Assembly: GCA_903915485.1 (NCBI GenBank)
Contig: CAIWTC010000216.1
Location: 1-6,951 of the forward strand
Direction of reading: 5' to 3'
Length of the DNA stretch: 6,951 bases
DNA from: an uncultured Ignavibacteriales bacterium
GTDB lineage: Bacteria > Bacteroidota > Ignavibacteria > Ignavibacteriales > Ignavibacteriaceae
Part shown: in pieces, positions 1 through 6,791 of the stretch
Layout of the letters: each line of letters starts with the position of its first letter
Numbering within the stretch: the first letter of the stretch is position 1
Notes under the pieces: model-generated
What the model was told of the DNA's origin: nothing
Database searches by the model: none
The model's input: the letters and a program-made list of their open reading frames with translations, nothing else
Made by a program: the position numbers and the translations under genes

Positions 1-1095
1 CAATTCAATATATAAATTTTTATGAACTTCCGCCACAGTTGACCATTTCCAAGCTTTCACACTTTTACGCGCTGAATGACTTATGTCGTACCTTTTTTGA
101 GAATTATTGATTAAGTCGCTAATTATTTTTAAGGAACTTTCCGGGTTAGTGGACTCAAATGAATAGCCATTTTGCCCGTCTTTTATAAACTTGCTGAAAT
201 AGCTGGTTTTATCAACTAGGACAACACATTCAGTCGCCATTGCTTCAGCAGTTGCAAATGAGAATGTCTCTTTTGAGTAGGGTGATACGAAGATATCAAC
301 CTCACTAAGTTTGTTTTTCCATGCTGCGGCATCTTTTTTGGCAATGCTTTCAAAATTGAATTTTTCTGAAATATCTTTTGGGTCAATGAAAACAAATCCT
401 ACGAAAACCAGATTCAGCAAATCAGATAGTGGTGCAATAAATTTAATGAATTCTGCCGCACTTTCTTCTCTGGCCTTGAATCCGCCAAGGAACATGACAT
501 TTAGCTTAGTATTTAATTTGATTATATTTTTTTGCGTATGAAAAAATGTTTCATCAATCCCGGGAGTCAGAATTGAAATGACAGACTTCGACTTATATTT
601 GGAACTGAGTTTTTGAACTATGGTTTCATTGAAGCCAATAAGTGAAGAACTTCTTTTGATTAAACTTCTTTCAGTAAGGTGGTTTTTGATTTTATAGAAT
701 ATTCCCAGCTCTTTTTTTGACTTGTCTTCACTCGATACATCTCCATGAATTGTATAAGCAATCTTAAATCTCAAAAAAGGTTTTAGGAGAATTAAAAAAA
801 GTACAATCCGATTAAACTCCAGGAAGTGTATAATCCTAGGCTTATATTTAACTATTTCCCGTGCCAGGGAAATAATTCCAATTTCAATTATTCCCGAGTT
901 GGAGGTGATATGTTTTCTCCCAAATAGTTTTTGGGTTAAAGGAACACCTTTATTTCTATATGTATATAGCGAAATACCGGTAACAGTAGTCAGTAAATCA
1001 GCAGTCCTCTTGATATATTTTTCAGGCCCGGAGAAAATATCCTCCGTGAGATAGTTCCCAATTAAGAATACAGGCTGTGATGGGTTATTCTTCAT
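1..1095 (-). CDS. GT4-family glycosyltransferase (3' end cut by window edge)
   Basis: This reading frame is open from the ATG at 1095 down to base 1: 365 codons with no stop, so the C-terminus lies outside the window. It looks like a group 1 (GT4, GT-B fold) glycosyltransferase, which transfers a sugar from a nucleotide-sugar donor to a growing glycan on the cytoplasmic side of the inner membrane. The N-terminal acceptor domain has a SGPEKY stretch (22-27) where the family often has GGxE, and TIHGD (115-119). The C-terminal donor domain starts near LNVMFLGGF (198-206) and carries the EX7E motif as E276 and E284 in SPYSKETFSFATAEAMA, then KDGQNGYSF (305-313). W350/W351 lie where GT4 proteins usually end, so probably only a short tail is missing. 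The start overlaps the flippase stop as ATGA, which points to a joint role in polysaccharide synthesis. Donor and acceptor cannot be told from sequence. The family call is firm; the substrate is unknown. Confidence 0.88.
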   Translation of the reverse strand, partial: MKNNPSQPVFLIGNYLTEDIFSGPEKYIKRTADLLTTVTGISLYTYRNKGVPLTQKLFGRKHITSNSGIIEIGIISLAREIVKYKPRIIHFLEFNRIVLFLILLKPFLRFKIAYTIHGDVSSEDKSKKELGIFYKIKNHLTERSLIKRSSSLIGFNETIVQKLSSKYKSKSVISILTPGIDETFFHTQKNIIKLNTKLNVMFLGGFKAREESAAEFIKFIAPLSDLLNLVFVGFVFIDPKDISEKFNFESIAKKDAAAWKNKLSEVDIFVSPYSKETFSFATAEAMATECVVLVDKTSYFSKFIKDGQNGYSFESTNPESSLKIISDLINNSQKRYDISHSARKSVKAWKWSTVAEVHKNLYIEL

Positions 1096-2366
1096 AGTCC
1101 GCCCTCGTTATTGGAAAATACTTTTAATTTATATAGAAAATACAGCTGAATGATAAAAACTAAATATTCAGAAATGATACTGACTAAAGCAGCAAAATAA
1201 ATGCTGCGGTATAGATAAATCAAAATAAAGTTTGCTATTATATTGCCAACGGCAATGACAAATACTGATATTGTTACATACTTCTCATTGTTTGAAGAGT
1301 TTAGAGTAGTTCCGGTAAGGTTATTCAGCAATAAGCCCGGCAAGCCAAAAATTAAAAGCATTAGTATAGGCGAAGAGACTAAATATTTTATTTTGTACAG
1401 CAATACAATAATTTTCGCCGAGAAAAAATATATGGGTAAGGAAAATGCGATGGCCAGTATAACAAGGATAAGTGCTTTGTTATAAAAATTGTTTTTAGAA
1501 ATATACTTATTCGTCTTATAGAACGAAGAGTATTCACTGAAAAGGGGAGTCAGCAGGAAATTAGATAGTGACTGAGGGGCTTTATAAATAGAATAAGCAA
1601 CCGCATAAAAAGCAACTGCCTCGAGCCCAATAAAATTTTGTATAACTAGCGTGTCAACCCTGTCATATATCCAAACAAATATCATTCCTGCTCCCATAGG
1701 CAGTGATGATTTCAGAATAGGTTTTATTATCATCCATTTTGGCTTCACAATTCTTATGAATATTCCGGAATGGTTTAAATATGCCACCAATAATACCAAA
1801 TGAACAACTGCACTTATAATGAACGATAGTACAACAATCTCTGTTCGAAGATGACTATAAAAGAACAAAAAGAATGTGGCAATTAAAAGAAATCTGCTTA
1901 TTGAAAGAAAAACAAAAGTTGCTCGGTATTTCTTCAGACCGAAAAATATAGAGTTAAAGTAATTCGTGAAAGAGAAAAGAGCGATAGTAACTGCAATTAT
2001 ACTGCACACTACGATATCAGTTCCTTCAGACCAAAAGAAATAAAAGATACTGATTGCTAAATAAGGAATTGTCAGGTATATCCTTAGTGTTAGCAATTGA
2101 CTTGAATATTTGGGGATGTCTTTTTCGCTTGTTGCCGCTAAGCGTTGTATATAAAAATTAAATCCACCCTCAAAAAATGAAATTAAAATATTGGAGAATG
2201 CGAAAGTTGCTATTATTATCCCATAAGTTTTTGCCGGATAAAAGCGGGCAAGTAAAACAAACAGAGCAAAGAAGGTAAATTTTTCTAAGAGGTTAGAAAG
2301 GAATACATAGATGCCATTTTGAAGTAATTCTTTTGTGTTAGTATATAACTGAGAAATAAATTTCAT
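1092..2366 (-). CDS. Wzx/MATE-like polysaccharide flippase (MOP superfamily)
   Basis: This 424-residue, very hydrophobic protein shows about 12 candidate membrane helices, roughly at 17-41, 47-66, 97-112, 116-140, 149-170, 177-197, 222-246, 249-270, 297-316, 331-350, 364-385 and 388-412. Length and layout match the oligosaccharide flippases of the MOP superfamily (Wzx / polysaccharide biosynthesis protein), which move lipid-linked glycans from the cytoplasmic to the periplasmic leaflet. The middle segment is typical: LPMGAGMIF (222-230), YDRVDTLVIQNFIG (234-247), then AFYAVAYSIYKAPQ (252-265). The conserved Asp after a Tyr and the Gly-x-x-Ala-x-Tyr pattern are common in this group. An in-frame TAA lies directly before ATG 2366 and the next Met is near residue 211, so this start is secure despite the lack of a visible Shine-Dalgarno site. 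It follows the eno terminator and shares an ATGA overlap with the glycosyltransferase. The transported glycan is unknown. A related MOP subfamily such as teichuronic or lipid II-type exporters cannot be excluded. Confidence 0.87.
   Translation of the reverse strand: MKFISQLYTNTKELLQNGIYVFLSNLLEKFTFFALFVLLARFYPAKTYGIIIATFAFSNILISFFEGGFNFYIQRLAATSEKDIPKYSSQLLTLRIYLTIPYLAISIFYFFWSEGTDIVVCSIIAVTIALFSFTNYFNSIFFGLKKYRATFVFLSISRFLLIATFFLFFYSHLRTEIVVLSFIISAVVHLVLLVAYLNHSGIFIRIVKPKWMIIKPILKSSLPMGAGMIFVWIYDRVDTLVIQNFIGLEAVAFYAVAYSIYKAPQSLSNFLLTPLFSEYSSFYKTNKYISKNNFYNKALILVILAIAFSLPIYFFSAKIIVLLYKIKYLVSSPILMLLIFGLPGLLLNNLTGTTLNSSNNEKYVTISVFVIAVGNIIANFILIYLYRSIYFAALVSIISEYLVFIIQLYFLYKLKVFSNNEGGL
1102..1106 (-). 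promoter_or_regulatory. Shine-Dalgarno site of the glycosyltransferase, inside the flippase 3' end
   Basis: On the minus strand GAGGG lies seven bases before the ATG at 1095. It falls within the last flippase codons, which encode the final Glu-Gly-Gly-Leu. Together with the ATGA stop/start overlap it supports ATG 1095 as the true start and suggests translational coupling. Confidence 0.6.
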
Positions 2367-2391
2367 TTAATGGCGAAAGAATTGGTGATGT

Positions 2392-2427
2392 AAAAAATGA
2401 AGGTTATATCAGCGATATAACCTTCAT
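2392..2427 (-). terminator. Intrinsic (rho-independent) terminator of eno
   Basis: A perfect 14-bp inverted repeat with arms at 2397-2410 and 2414-2427 encloses a three-base loop. In the direction of eno transcription the arms read ATGAAGGTTATATC and GATATAACCTTCAT and are followed by a run of T (2397-2392). The hairpin begins 18 bases past the eno stop codon. On the plus strand the stem is followed by AAACAATA, so it can only terminate minus-strand transcripts. The stem is AT-rich but long and without mismatch. Confidence 0.85.
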
Positions 2428-2445
2428 AAACAATATAATTGCTGA

Positions 2446-3735
2446 TTATTTGCAATTAATGGCTTTTAGACCAAGGAATTTTGCTGAATCACCCAATTCT
2501 TCTTCGATTCTGAGAAGTTGGTTGTATTTAGCTATTCTATCGGTTCTTGATGTTGAACCTGTTTTAATTTGACCTGCATTTGTTGCAACTGCAATATCTG
2601 CTATGGTTGTATCTTCTGTTTCTCCTGAGCGGTGACTAATAACAGCTGTATAGCCATTATTTTTAGCCATTTCAATTGCATCAAGAGTTTCAGTTAATGT
2701 ACCAATTTGATTAACTTTGATAAGAATTGAATTTGCAATGCCTTTTTCAATTCCGGTTGATAATCTTTCGGTGTTGGTAACAAATAAATCATCACCTACC
2801 AACTGAATTTTATTCCCAAGTTTCTCGGTCATTAATTTCCAGCCATTCCAATCGTCTTCAGCTAAGCCGTCTTCGATTGAAACTATAGGATATTGACTTA
2901 CCCATGAAGCCCAGAAATCCACCATTTGTTCTGATGAGATTTCTTTTTTATCTGATTTGAAGAATGAATAAACATTTTTCTTTTTGTCAAACATTTCGCT
3001 GGTAGCAGGGTCAAGTGCGATAGAGATATCAATACCCGGTTTATATCCTGCTTTTTCAATTGCTGTTAAGATTACTTCAATCGCTTCAACATTTGATTTA
3101 AGGTTCGGGGCAAAGCCACCTTCATCACCAACAGAAGTGTTATAACCTTTTTTCTTAAGCACATCTTTAAGAGTGTGAAATACTTCGGTACCCATTCTAA
3201 GTGCATCAGAGAATCTAGTTGCGCCGACAGGCATAATCATAAATTCCTGGAAATCAACATTGTTGTCTGCATGGCTTCCGCCGTTGATGATGTTCATCAT
3301 TGGGAGAGGAAGAACTTTTGCATTAGCACCGCCGATATAGCGGTAGAGGGGAACACCTAAGGAACTTGCAACTGCTTTGGCTGCAGCTAATGAAACACCA
3401 AGGATAGCATTTGCACCTAATTTTGACTTATTTGGAGTTCCGTCTAAGGTTATTAATTCTTTGTCAAGGGCAACCTGATCAAAGGCATCAAAATCAAATA
3501 GAGCATCAGCGATTTCGTTATTGACATGGTCAACTGCCTGTCTTACGCCTTTTCCTAAAAAGCGTGACTTATCGCCATCGCGTAATTCGCAAGCTTCGTG
3601 TTCGCCTGTAGAAGCTCCGCTAGGAACTGCTGCTCTGCCTACACTACCGTCATCAAGTATTACTTCTGCTTCAAGGGTTGGGTTACCGCGTGAATCTAAT
3701 ATTTCGCGCGCCCTTACTTCATCTATAAAAAACAT
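2446..3735 (-). CDS. eno: Enolase (phosphopyruvate hydratase)
   Basis: Enolase interconverts 2-phosphoglycerate and phosphoenolpyruvate in glycolysis and gluconeogenesis. It is a cytosolic Mg-dependent enzyme. The 429 residues are the normal bacterial length and every key motif is present: AREILDSRGNPT (9-20), the active-site loop SGASTGEHEA (39-48), NGGSHADNNVDFQEFMIMP (151-169), GDEGGFAP with catalytic E205, the metal ligands D242 (LDPA), E288 (SIEDG) and D315 (VGDD), catalytic K340 in the signature LIKVNQIGTLTET, and SHRSGETED (367-375). The N-terminus begins just before the usual first strand, and an excellent Shine-Dalgarno sequence sits eight bases before ATG 3735, so the start is secure. 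It lies 91 bases after the SurA-like gene and ends in a strong terminator. It probably has its own promoter in the upstream gap. No truncation or missing active-site residue is seen. Confidence 0.99.
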   Translation of the reverse strand: MFFIDEVRAREILDSRGNPTLEAEVILDDGSVGRAAVPSGASTGEHEACELRDGDKSRFLGKGVRQAVDHVNNEIADALFDFDAFDQVALDKELITLDGTPNKSKLGANAILGVSLAAAKAVASSLGVPLYRYIGGANAKVLPLPMMNIINGGSHADNNVDFQEFMIMPVGATRFSDALRMGTEVFHTLKDVLKKKGYNTSVGDEGGFAPNLKSNVEAIEVILTAIEKAGYKPGIDISIALDPATSEMFDKKKNVYSFFKSDKKEISSEQMVDFWASWVSQYPIVSIEDGLAEDDWNGWKLMTEKLGNKIQLVGDDLFVTNTERLSTGIEKGIANSILIKVNQIGTLTETLDAIEMAKNNGYTAVISHRSGETEDTTIADIAVATNAGQIKTGSTSRTDRIAKYNQLLRIEEELGDSAKFLGLKAINCK

Positions 3736-3743
3736 TTTCTGTT

Positions 3744-3750
3744 CTCCTTT
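3744..3750 (-). promoter_or_regulatory. Strong Shine-Dalgarno site of eno
   Basis: AAAGGAG on the minus strand lies eight bases before the enolase ATG. It fits the anti-Shine-Dalgarno sequence well. The epimerase, SurA-like and flippase genes in the window have nothing comparable, so it fixes the eno start and suggests high translation. Confidence 0.8.
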
Positions 3751-3774
3751 AATTAATAATCATTGTTCGAACTA

Positions 3775-3782
3775 CAAATTTA
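3775..3782 (-). promoter_or_regulatory. Candidate eno promoter, Bacteroidota-type -7 element
   Basis: The minus strand reads TAAATTTG, an exact match to the TAnnTTTG -7 consensus described for Bacteroidota primary sigma factors. Transcription would start near 3770 and leave a leader of roughly 35 bases containing the Shine-Dalgarno site. No good TTG/TTTG -33 element is seen at the expected 19-21 base distance. A TATAAT sequence on the same strand at 3803-3798 is an alternative -10 in the same gap, also without a convincing partner. The gap is AT-rich, so a chance match is possible. Confidence 0.35.
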
Positions 3783-3784
3783 AT

Positions 3785-3815
3785 GAAAATCATTGATATT
3801 ATATATATGATTCTC
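3785..3815 (-). other. Imperfect hairpin downstream of the SurA-like gene
   Basis: The arms at 3807-3815 and 3785-3793 pair over nine positions with one G-T wobble, around a 13-base AT-rich loop. It starts 11 bases after the SurA-like stop codon. No T-run follows on the minus strand (the next bases are ATTAAATTTG), so it is a poor intrinsic terminator. It may stabilise the 3' end of the upstream message or partly end transcription before eno. Chance pairing in AT-rich DNA is also possible. Confidence 0.3.
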
Positions 3816-3826
3816 AATAAAATTTA

Positions 3827-5674
3827 TTACGGAGTAAGTCCTGTTTGCTTGGTAAAGTCGAATATCCAATCATTGTCAGGGGCTAATAATGGCACTGCGG
3901 TGATTTGCCCGCCGAAGCCCAACTTACGGACCCCGAACGAATTAACTGATGTTGTTTCCATAGAGTTAATCATATCTGAATTTACGCTAAAACCGTACTT
4001 CTTTGCGAGTGTAACTGTTTTAACATCTAATTTATGTTTTACTTTCCTGTTTACAATCTCGGATTTAAGTTGTTCTTTGATTTCTAAGAAGGATTTTTTG
4101 TTTTTCTCAGTGAATTTTTCTCGTTTATCTAAAAGCTTAATGATAGAGTACCCGTTATTATTTTGAATAGGCCCGCGAACTTCATTAATTGACATATCCC
4201 AAGCTATTTCGCCTAATGTGCCGAGTCTTTCAACAGGAAACAGTCCGTACTCGCCGTCTTTTTTTGAAATTTCTTTTTTCTTATTGTACTTTTTCACTGT
4301 CTGCTTGAAGTCGGCACCGTTTTTTAATTCGCTTAACGCGCTCTCAGCGAGAGTCAAGGAGTCAGTAAACATTTCAATGATATTAACTGCCCGAGGGTAG
4401 ACATAATCTTTGTAATTTTTAGTATAAAAGTCTATAGCTTCTTCGTCTGATATTTTAATACTGTCAGCAATTGTATTTCTTAGAATCTGATAGAGGTAGT
4501 TGTCCTTCCACATACTGACTTGCCTGATAACTTCAGGGTCGTTATTGTAATTATTTTTTCTCCCTTCGTTGGCTATCAGTTCGTTCTCGATAGTTGACCT
4601 CATCCTTTTCTGAATTTCCGTAAAGACAGGATTTAGGTTAGGATTTGAAATATGAAATCCGTCAAATGAAAAATATAGTATGAAATCATTCAGGTTGATT
4701 TTTGTATCATCAATTCTGCACACAATCATTTTCAAAGTATCAGGAGGGATTGAATTCAGGAGGCTGATTACTTCTGCTGCAGTCAAATGAATTGCGGTAG
4801 TATCATCAGCAGAGATTACGTGTTTCTTATTCTGAAGTACTTGAGTAAGATGTACAGAAAAGCATTTCATCAATTCTGCATCAGCCTTAATTATCTTATT
4901 TGAATAGAATTGTGCCAGGTATTTGAAATATTGCTCATTCTCTTTCCTGGTTTTCAATACTTTAAGTGCTAACTGCGATGTGTTGTCCGTTTCACTTACC
5001 GGGGCGATATCTATTTTCTGTTCTAAATTTTCGACATAAAATATGTACCATCCTGCAGGTGTGGGAAGCGGGGGAGTGAACATATAAATTGTAAGTTTGA
5101 ACAATTCATCCTCGACATGATTAGCTAACTGACCGTAAACCACTTCTTCAGGCTTTGGCTGAAAACTCATTTCCTCTCTGGTAGAAAGTATAGTATCAAA
5201 GTTTGCCCCTTTTTGCAGAACGCTGTAGATGTCAGCCACTTCTGCTGAATCTTCGCTGAAAACATATTTAACATAGTACTTTAGATTTTGCCTTCTACGC
5301 GCCTCCGAAAATTCTTCATTCGAGAACTGTGCGCCTTCTCTGACTTTCTTTTTGTATAATAAATCACGAATAAACATATTCTCAAACAAGTGTGCTGATA
5401 CAGTAATTGCTTTGGATGAGTCCAAGTTTAGAGATTCAGCTTCAAGCGCCCAAAGTTTTTCTGAGATAAGCGAAAGTATCAAGTTACTTTTTGAAGAATT
5501 CATGTTCTTGGTATTATGCTTATCAAAACTCGGTGAAAACTCAAAGCGCTCAAGGAAATCCAGTTTTGTGATTTTCTTATTTCCCGCGGTTCCAATCGCA
5601 GAATAATCGTCAGGCAAATCTTGAGAAAGTATTGTACTAATGCTAAGTGCAAATAATAACAGGGCTAATTTCAT
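3827..5674 (-). CDS. SurA-like periplasmic parvulin-repeat chaperone (PPIase family, catalytic His absent)
   Basis: This 615-residue secreted protein has an N-terminal signal peptide (Lys2, hydrophobic core 3-16, likely cleavage near Ser17/Gln18). No Cys follows, so it is not a lipoprotein. A SurA_N-like helical region (about 35-125) is followed by a degenerate parvulin-like domain (about 131-217, ending GWYIFYVENL), a helical middle part, and a clearer parvulin domain (about 424-517). In the second domain ESALSELKNGADFKQTVKKY, KKDGEYGLF and AWDMSINEVRGPI-NNNGYSIIKLLD follow the rotamase pattern. The histidines usual at the first strand (HILI) and in GYHII are Asn431 and Ser510 here. The family assists folding and delivery of outer-membrane proteins in the periplasm, so a chaperone role without isomerase activity is inferred. 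It is clearly longer than E. coli SurA (428). It lies 61 bases after the epimerase and 91 before eno. ATG 5674 directly begins the signal peptide but has no Shine-Dalgarno site. The family is fairly sure; its clients are unknown. Confidence 0.8.
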   Translation of the reverse strand: MKLALLLFALSISTILSQDLPDDYSAIGTAGNKKITKLDFLERFEFSPSFDKHNTKNMNSSKSNLILSLISEKLWALEAESLNLDSSKAITVSAHLFENMFIRDLLYKKKVREGAQFSNEEFSEARRRQNLKYYVKYVFSEDSAEVADIYSVLQKGANFDTILSTREEMSFQPKPEEVVYGQLANHVEDELFKLTIYMFTPPLPTPAGWYIFYVENLEQKIDIAPVSETDNTSQLALKVLKTRKENEQYFKYLAQFYSNKIIKADAELMKCFSVHLTQVLQNKKHVISADDTTAIHLTAAEVISLLNSIPPDTLKMIVCRIDDTKINLNDFILYFSFDGFHISNPNLNPVFTEIQKRMRSTIENELIANEGRKNNYNNDPEVIRQVSMWKDNYLYQILRNTIADSIKISDEEAIDFYTKNYKDYVYPRAVNIIEMFTDSLTLAESALSELKNGADFKQTVKKYNKKKEISKKDGEYGLFPVERLGTLGEIAWDMSINEVRGPIQNNNGYSIIKLLDKREKFTEKNKKSFLEIKEQLKSEIVNRKVKHKLDVKTVTLAKKYGFSVNSDMINSMETTSVNSFGVRKLGFGGQITAVPLLAPDNDWIFDFTKQTGLTP

Positions 5675-5700
5675 ATAGTTAAAATTGTCAATTTGATTGA

Positions 5701-5732
5701 ATAAAAATATAATTATCTTACCAATAAGATAA
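5701..5732 (-). terminator. Possible weak terminator between epimerase and SurA-like genes
   Basis: Three bases past the epimerase stop the minus strand carries a perfect 8-bp inverted repeat, TTATCTTA and TAAGATAA, around the loop TTGG (5713-5732). The T-rich tail TTATATTTTTAT follows. The stem has only two G-C pairs and the T-run is interrupted, so termination would be weak at best and read-through into the SurA-like gene is likely. Confidence 0.4.
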
Positions 5733-5735
5733 ACA

Positions 5736-6659
5736 TTACCACTTATTTAGAATAATATCTTTGATGCTTTGTTCCAGCAAAGAGTGTTTAAATTGAAACC
5801 CTTCGGAAATTAATCTAGAAGGGACTACTTTTTGGCTTTTAGTAATTTCTATCGCAGATTCACCAAGAGCCAGTTTAAGAACCCACTCAGGCACACTGAA
5901 AAGATTTGGTCGGTGTAATGCTGAAGCAACCGCTTTAGATATTGTGCTCATAGTAACGGGTACCGGTGCTGTGCAGTTATAGGTGCCTTCCTTTGAGTTT
6001 TCCAGTAGGTAACAAATTATTGATAAAATATCGGGTAAAGAAATCCATGGAAACCATTGACTGCCTTTTCCTAAAGTACCCCCCGCAAATAATTTATAAG
6101 GGAGTATCATTTTAGGAAGTGCTCCGCCCTGAGTTGATAATATGATGCCGGTTCTTATGCATACCGTTTTGACGCCTGCCTGAGAAAAGAGTTTGGCTGA
6201 GTCCTCCCACTCTCTGCAGACATCAGATAAAAAGCCATCACCTTTTTTTGAACTTTCAGTAAGTTCTTCATCAGCGCGTGAACCATAGTAACCGGTCGCT
6301 GATGCACCGATAAAAGTTTTTGGGAAATATTCGATAGACTTAAACGCATCGAACAACGATTTGTTGGGGAGCGTTCTGCTTTCCAGAATAAGTTTCTTAT
6401 AATCATCATTCCATCGCTTTGCAGCAACATTTGCGCCGGCTAGATTTATAACTGCATCAACGCCGATAAGTTTTTTTGGATTTGATATGTTATAGCCTTT
6501 ATCCCAAAAAATATAATCTTCGCAGTAATTGGAAATTATTCCGGGAATATTTTTGCGTGTCGTTGCGGCGATAATTGAGTAACCTTGCCTATACAGTGTT
6601 TCACAAAGGCGAACCCCGATGAGCCCTGTTGCTCCTGCTATTAGAATTTTCTTCTTCAT
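5736..6659 (-). CDS. TIGR01777-family SDR epimerase (YfcH/SDR39U1-like NAD(P)-dependent protein)
   Basis: This 307-residue protein is an extended-type short-chain dehydrogenase/reductase of the TIGR01777 group (E. coli YfcH, animal SDR39U1, plant giant chloroplast protein GC1). The nucleotide-binding GATGLIG motif (9-15) sits in an N-terminal Rossmann fold. Other group motifs are NLAGANVAAKRWNDDYKK (72-89), ESRT (93-96), SATGYYG (120-126), DGFLSDVCREWEDSA (141-155), RTGIILSTQGGALPKM (169-184) and GGTLGKGSQWFPWISLPD (193-210). The C-terminal part (about 257-304) matches the DUF1731 domain, with GESA and VVPSRLISEGFQF. Length is normal. The substrate of this family is not established; binding of NADP(H) is the safe statement. 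ATG 6659 leads straight into the first beta strand, so the start is firm although no Shine-Dalgarno site is visible. The gene is the first of the minus-strand row and is divergent from the gene at 6792. Confidence 0.93.
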   Translation of the reverse strand: MKKKILIAGATGLIGVRLCETLYRQGYSIIAATTRKNIPGIISNYCEDYIFWDKGYNISNPKKLIGVDAVINLAGANVAAKRWNDDYKKLILESRTLPNKSLFDAFKSIEYFPKTFIGASATGYYGSRADEELTESSKKGDGFLSDVCREWEDSAKLFSQAGVKTVCIRTGIILSTQGGALPKMILPYKLFAGGTLGKGSQWFPWISLPDILSIICYLLENSKEGTYNCTAPVPVTMSTISKAVASALHRPNLFSVPEWVLKLALGESAIEITKSQKVVPSRLISEGFQFKHSLLEQSIKDIILNKW

Positions 6660-6791
6660 TAATATTTTCTATAGAACCATGTAAGTGAATTATTTCAATA
6701 AATTATATAGCAAAATAGCGTTATGAATTGATATATTGCAAGTTCAAAATAAATAATCTCAATAATAAGAACTGTTTAACATAATACTGCA
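6660..6791. other. Divergent intergenic region
   Basis: These 132 AT-rich bases separate the minus-strand row from the plus-strand gene at 6792 and must hold promoters in both directions unless transcription comes from outside. On the plus strand TTGATA (6728-6733) followed 18 bases later by AATAAT is a weak candidate. AGTTC (6741-6745) and GAACT (6769-6773) form a short, widely spaced inverted repeat of unknown value. No terminator, RNA gene or small reading frame is evident. Confidence 0.4.
6702..6707 (-). promoter_or_regulatory. Candidate -10 box of the epimerase gene
   Basis: The minus strand reads TATAAT here, about 42 bases before the epimerase ATG, which would give a leader of about 35 bases. 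No convincing -35 (TTGACA) lies 17 bases upstream and no TAnnTTTG element is present. In such AT-rich DNA a chance match is quite possible. Confidence 0.25.

Noticed and set aside
311..541. Plus-strand 76-codon open frame opposite the glycosyltransferase
   Set aside because: It is antisense to the donor-binding domain with its EX7E motif; there is no independent support.
3521..3796. Plus-strand 91-codon open frame opposite the 5' end of eno
   Set aside because: It runs antisense through the most conserved part of enolase, whose codon pattern explains the absence of stops.
3785..3815. Hairpin after the SurA-like gene as a true intrinsic terminator
   Set aside because: No T-run follows the stem, the loop is 13 bases and the stem has a wobble; it was kept only as an uncertain hairpin.
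3783..4166. Plus-strand 127-codon open frame opposite the 3' end of the SurA-like gene
   Set aside because: It is antisense to a well-supported gene, has no ribosome-binding site or recognisable domain, and its composition is that of a reverse-frame shadow.
5684..5692. TTGACA on the minus strand as a -35 box for the SurA-like gene
   Set aside because: A -10 box 17 bases further on would fall at or beyond the start codon, so it cannot drive the annotated gene.
6155..6430. Minus-strand 91-codon open frame inside the epimerase gene
   Set aside because: It is a second frame of the same strand within a complete, well-matched gene; the peptide shows no family features.
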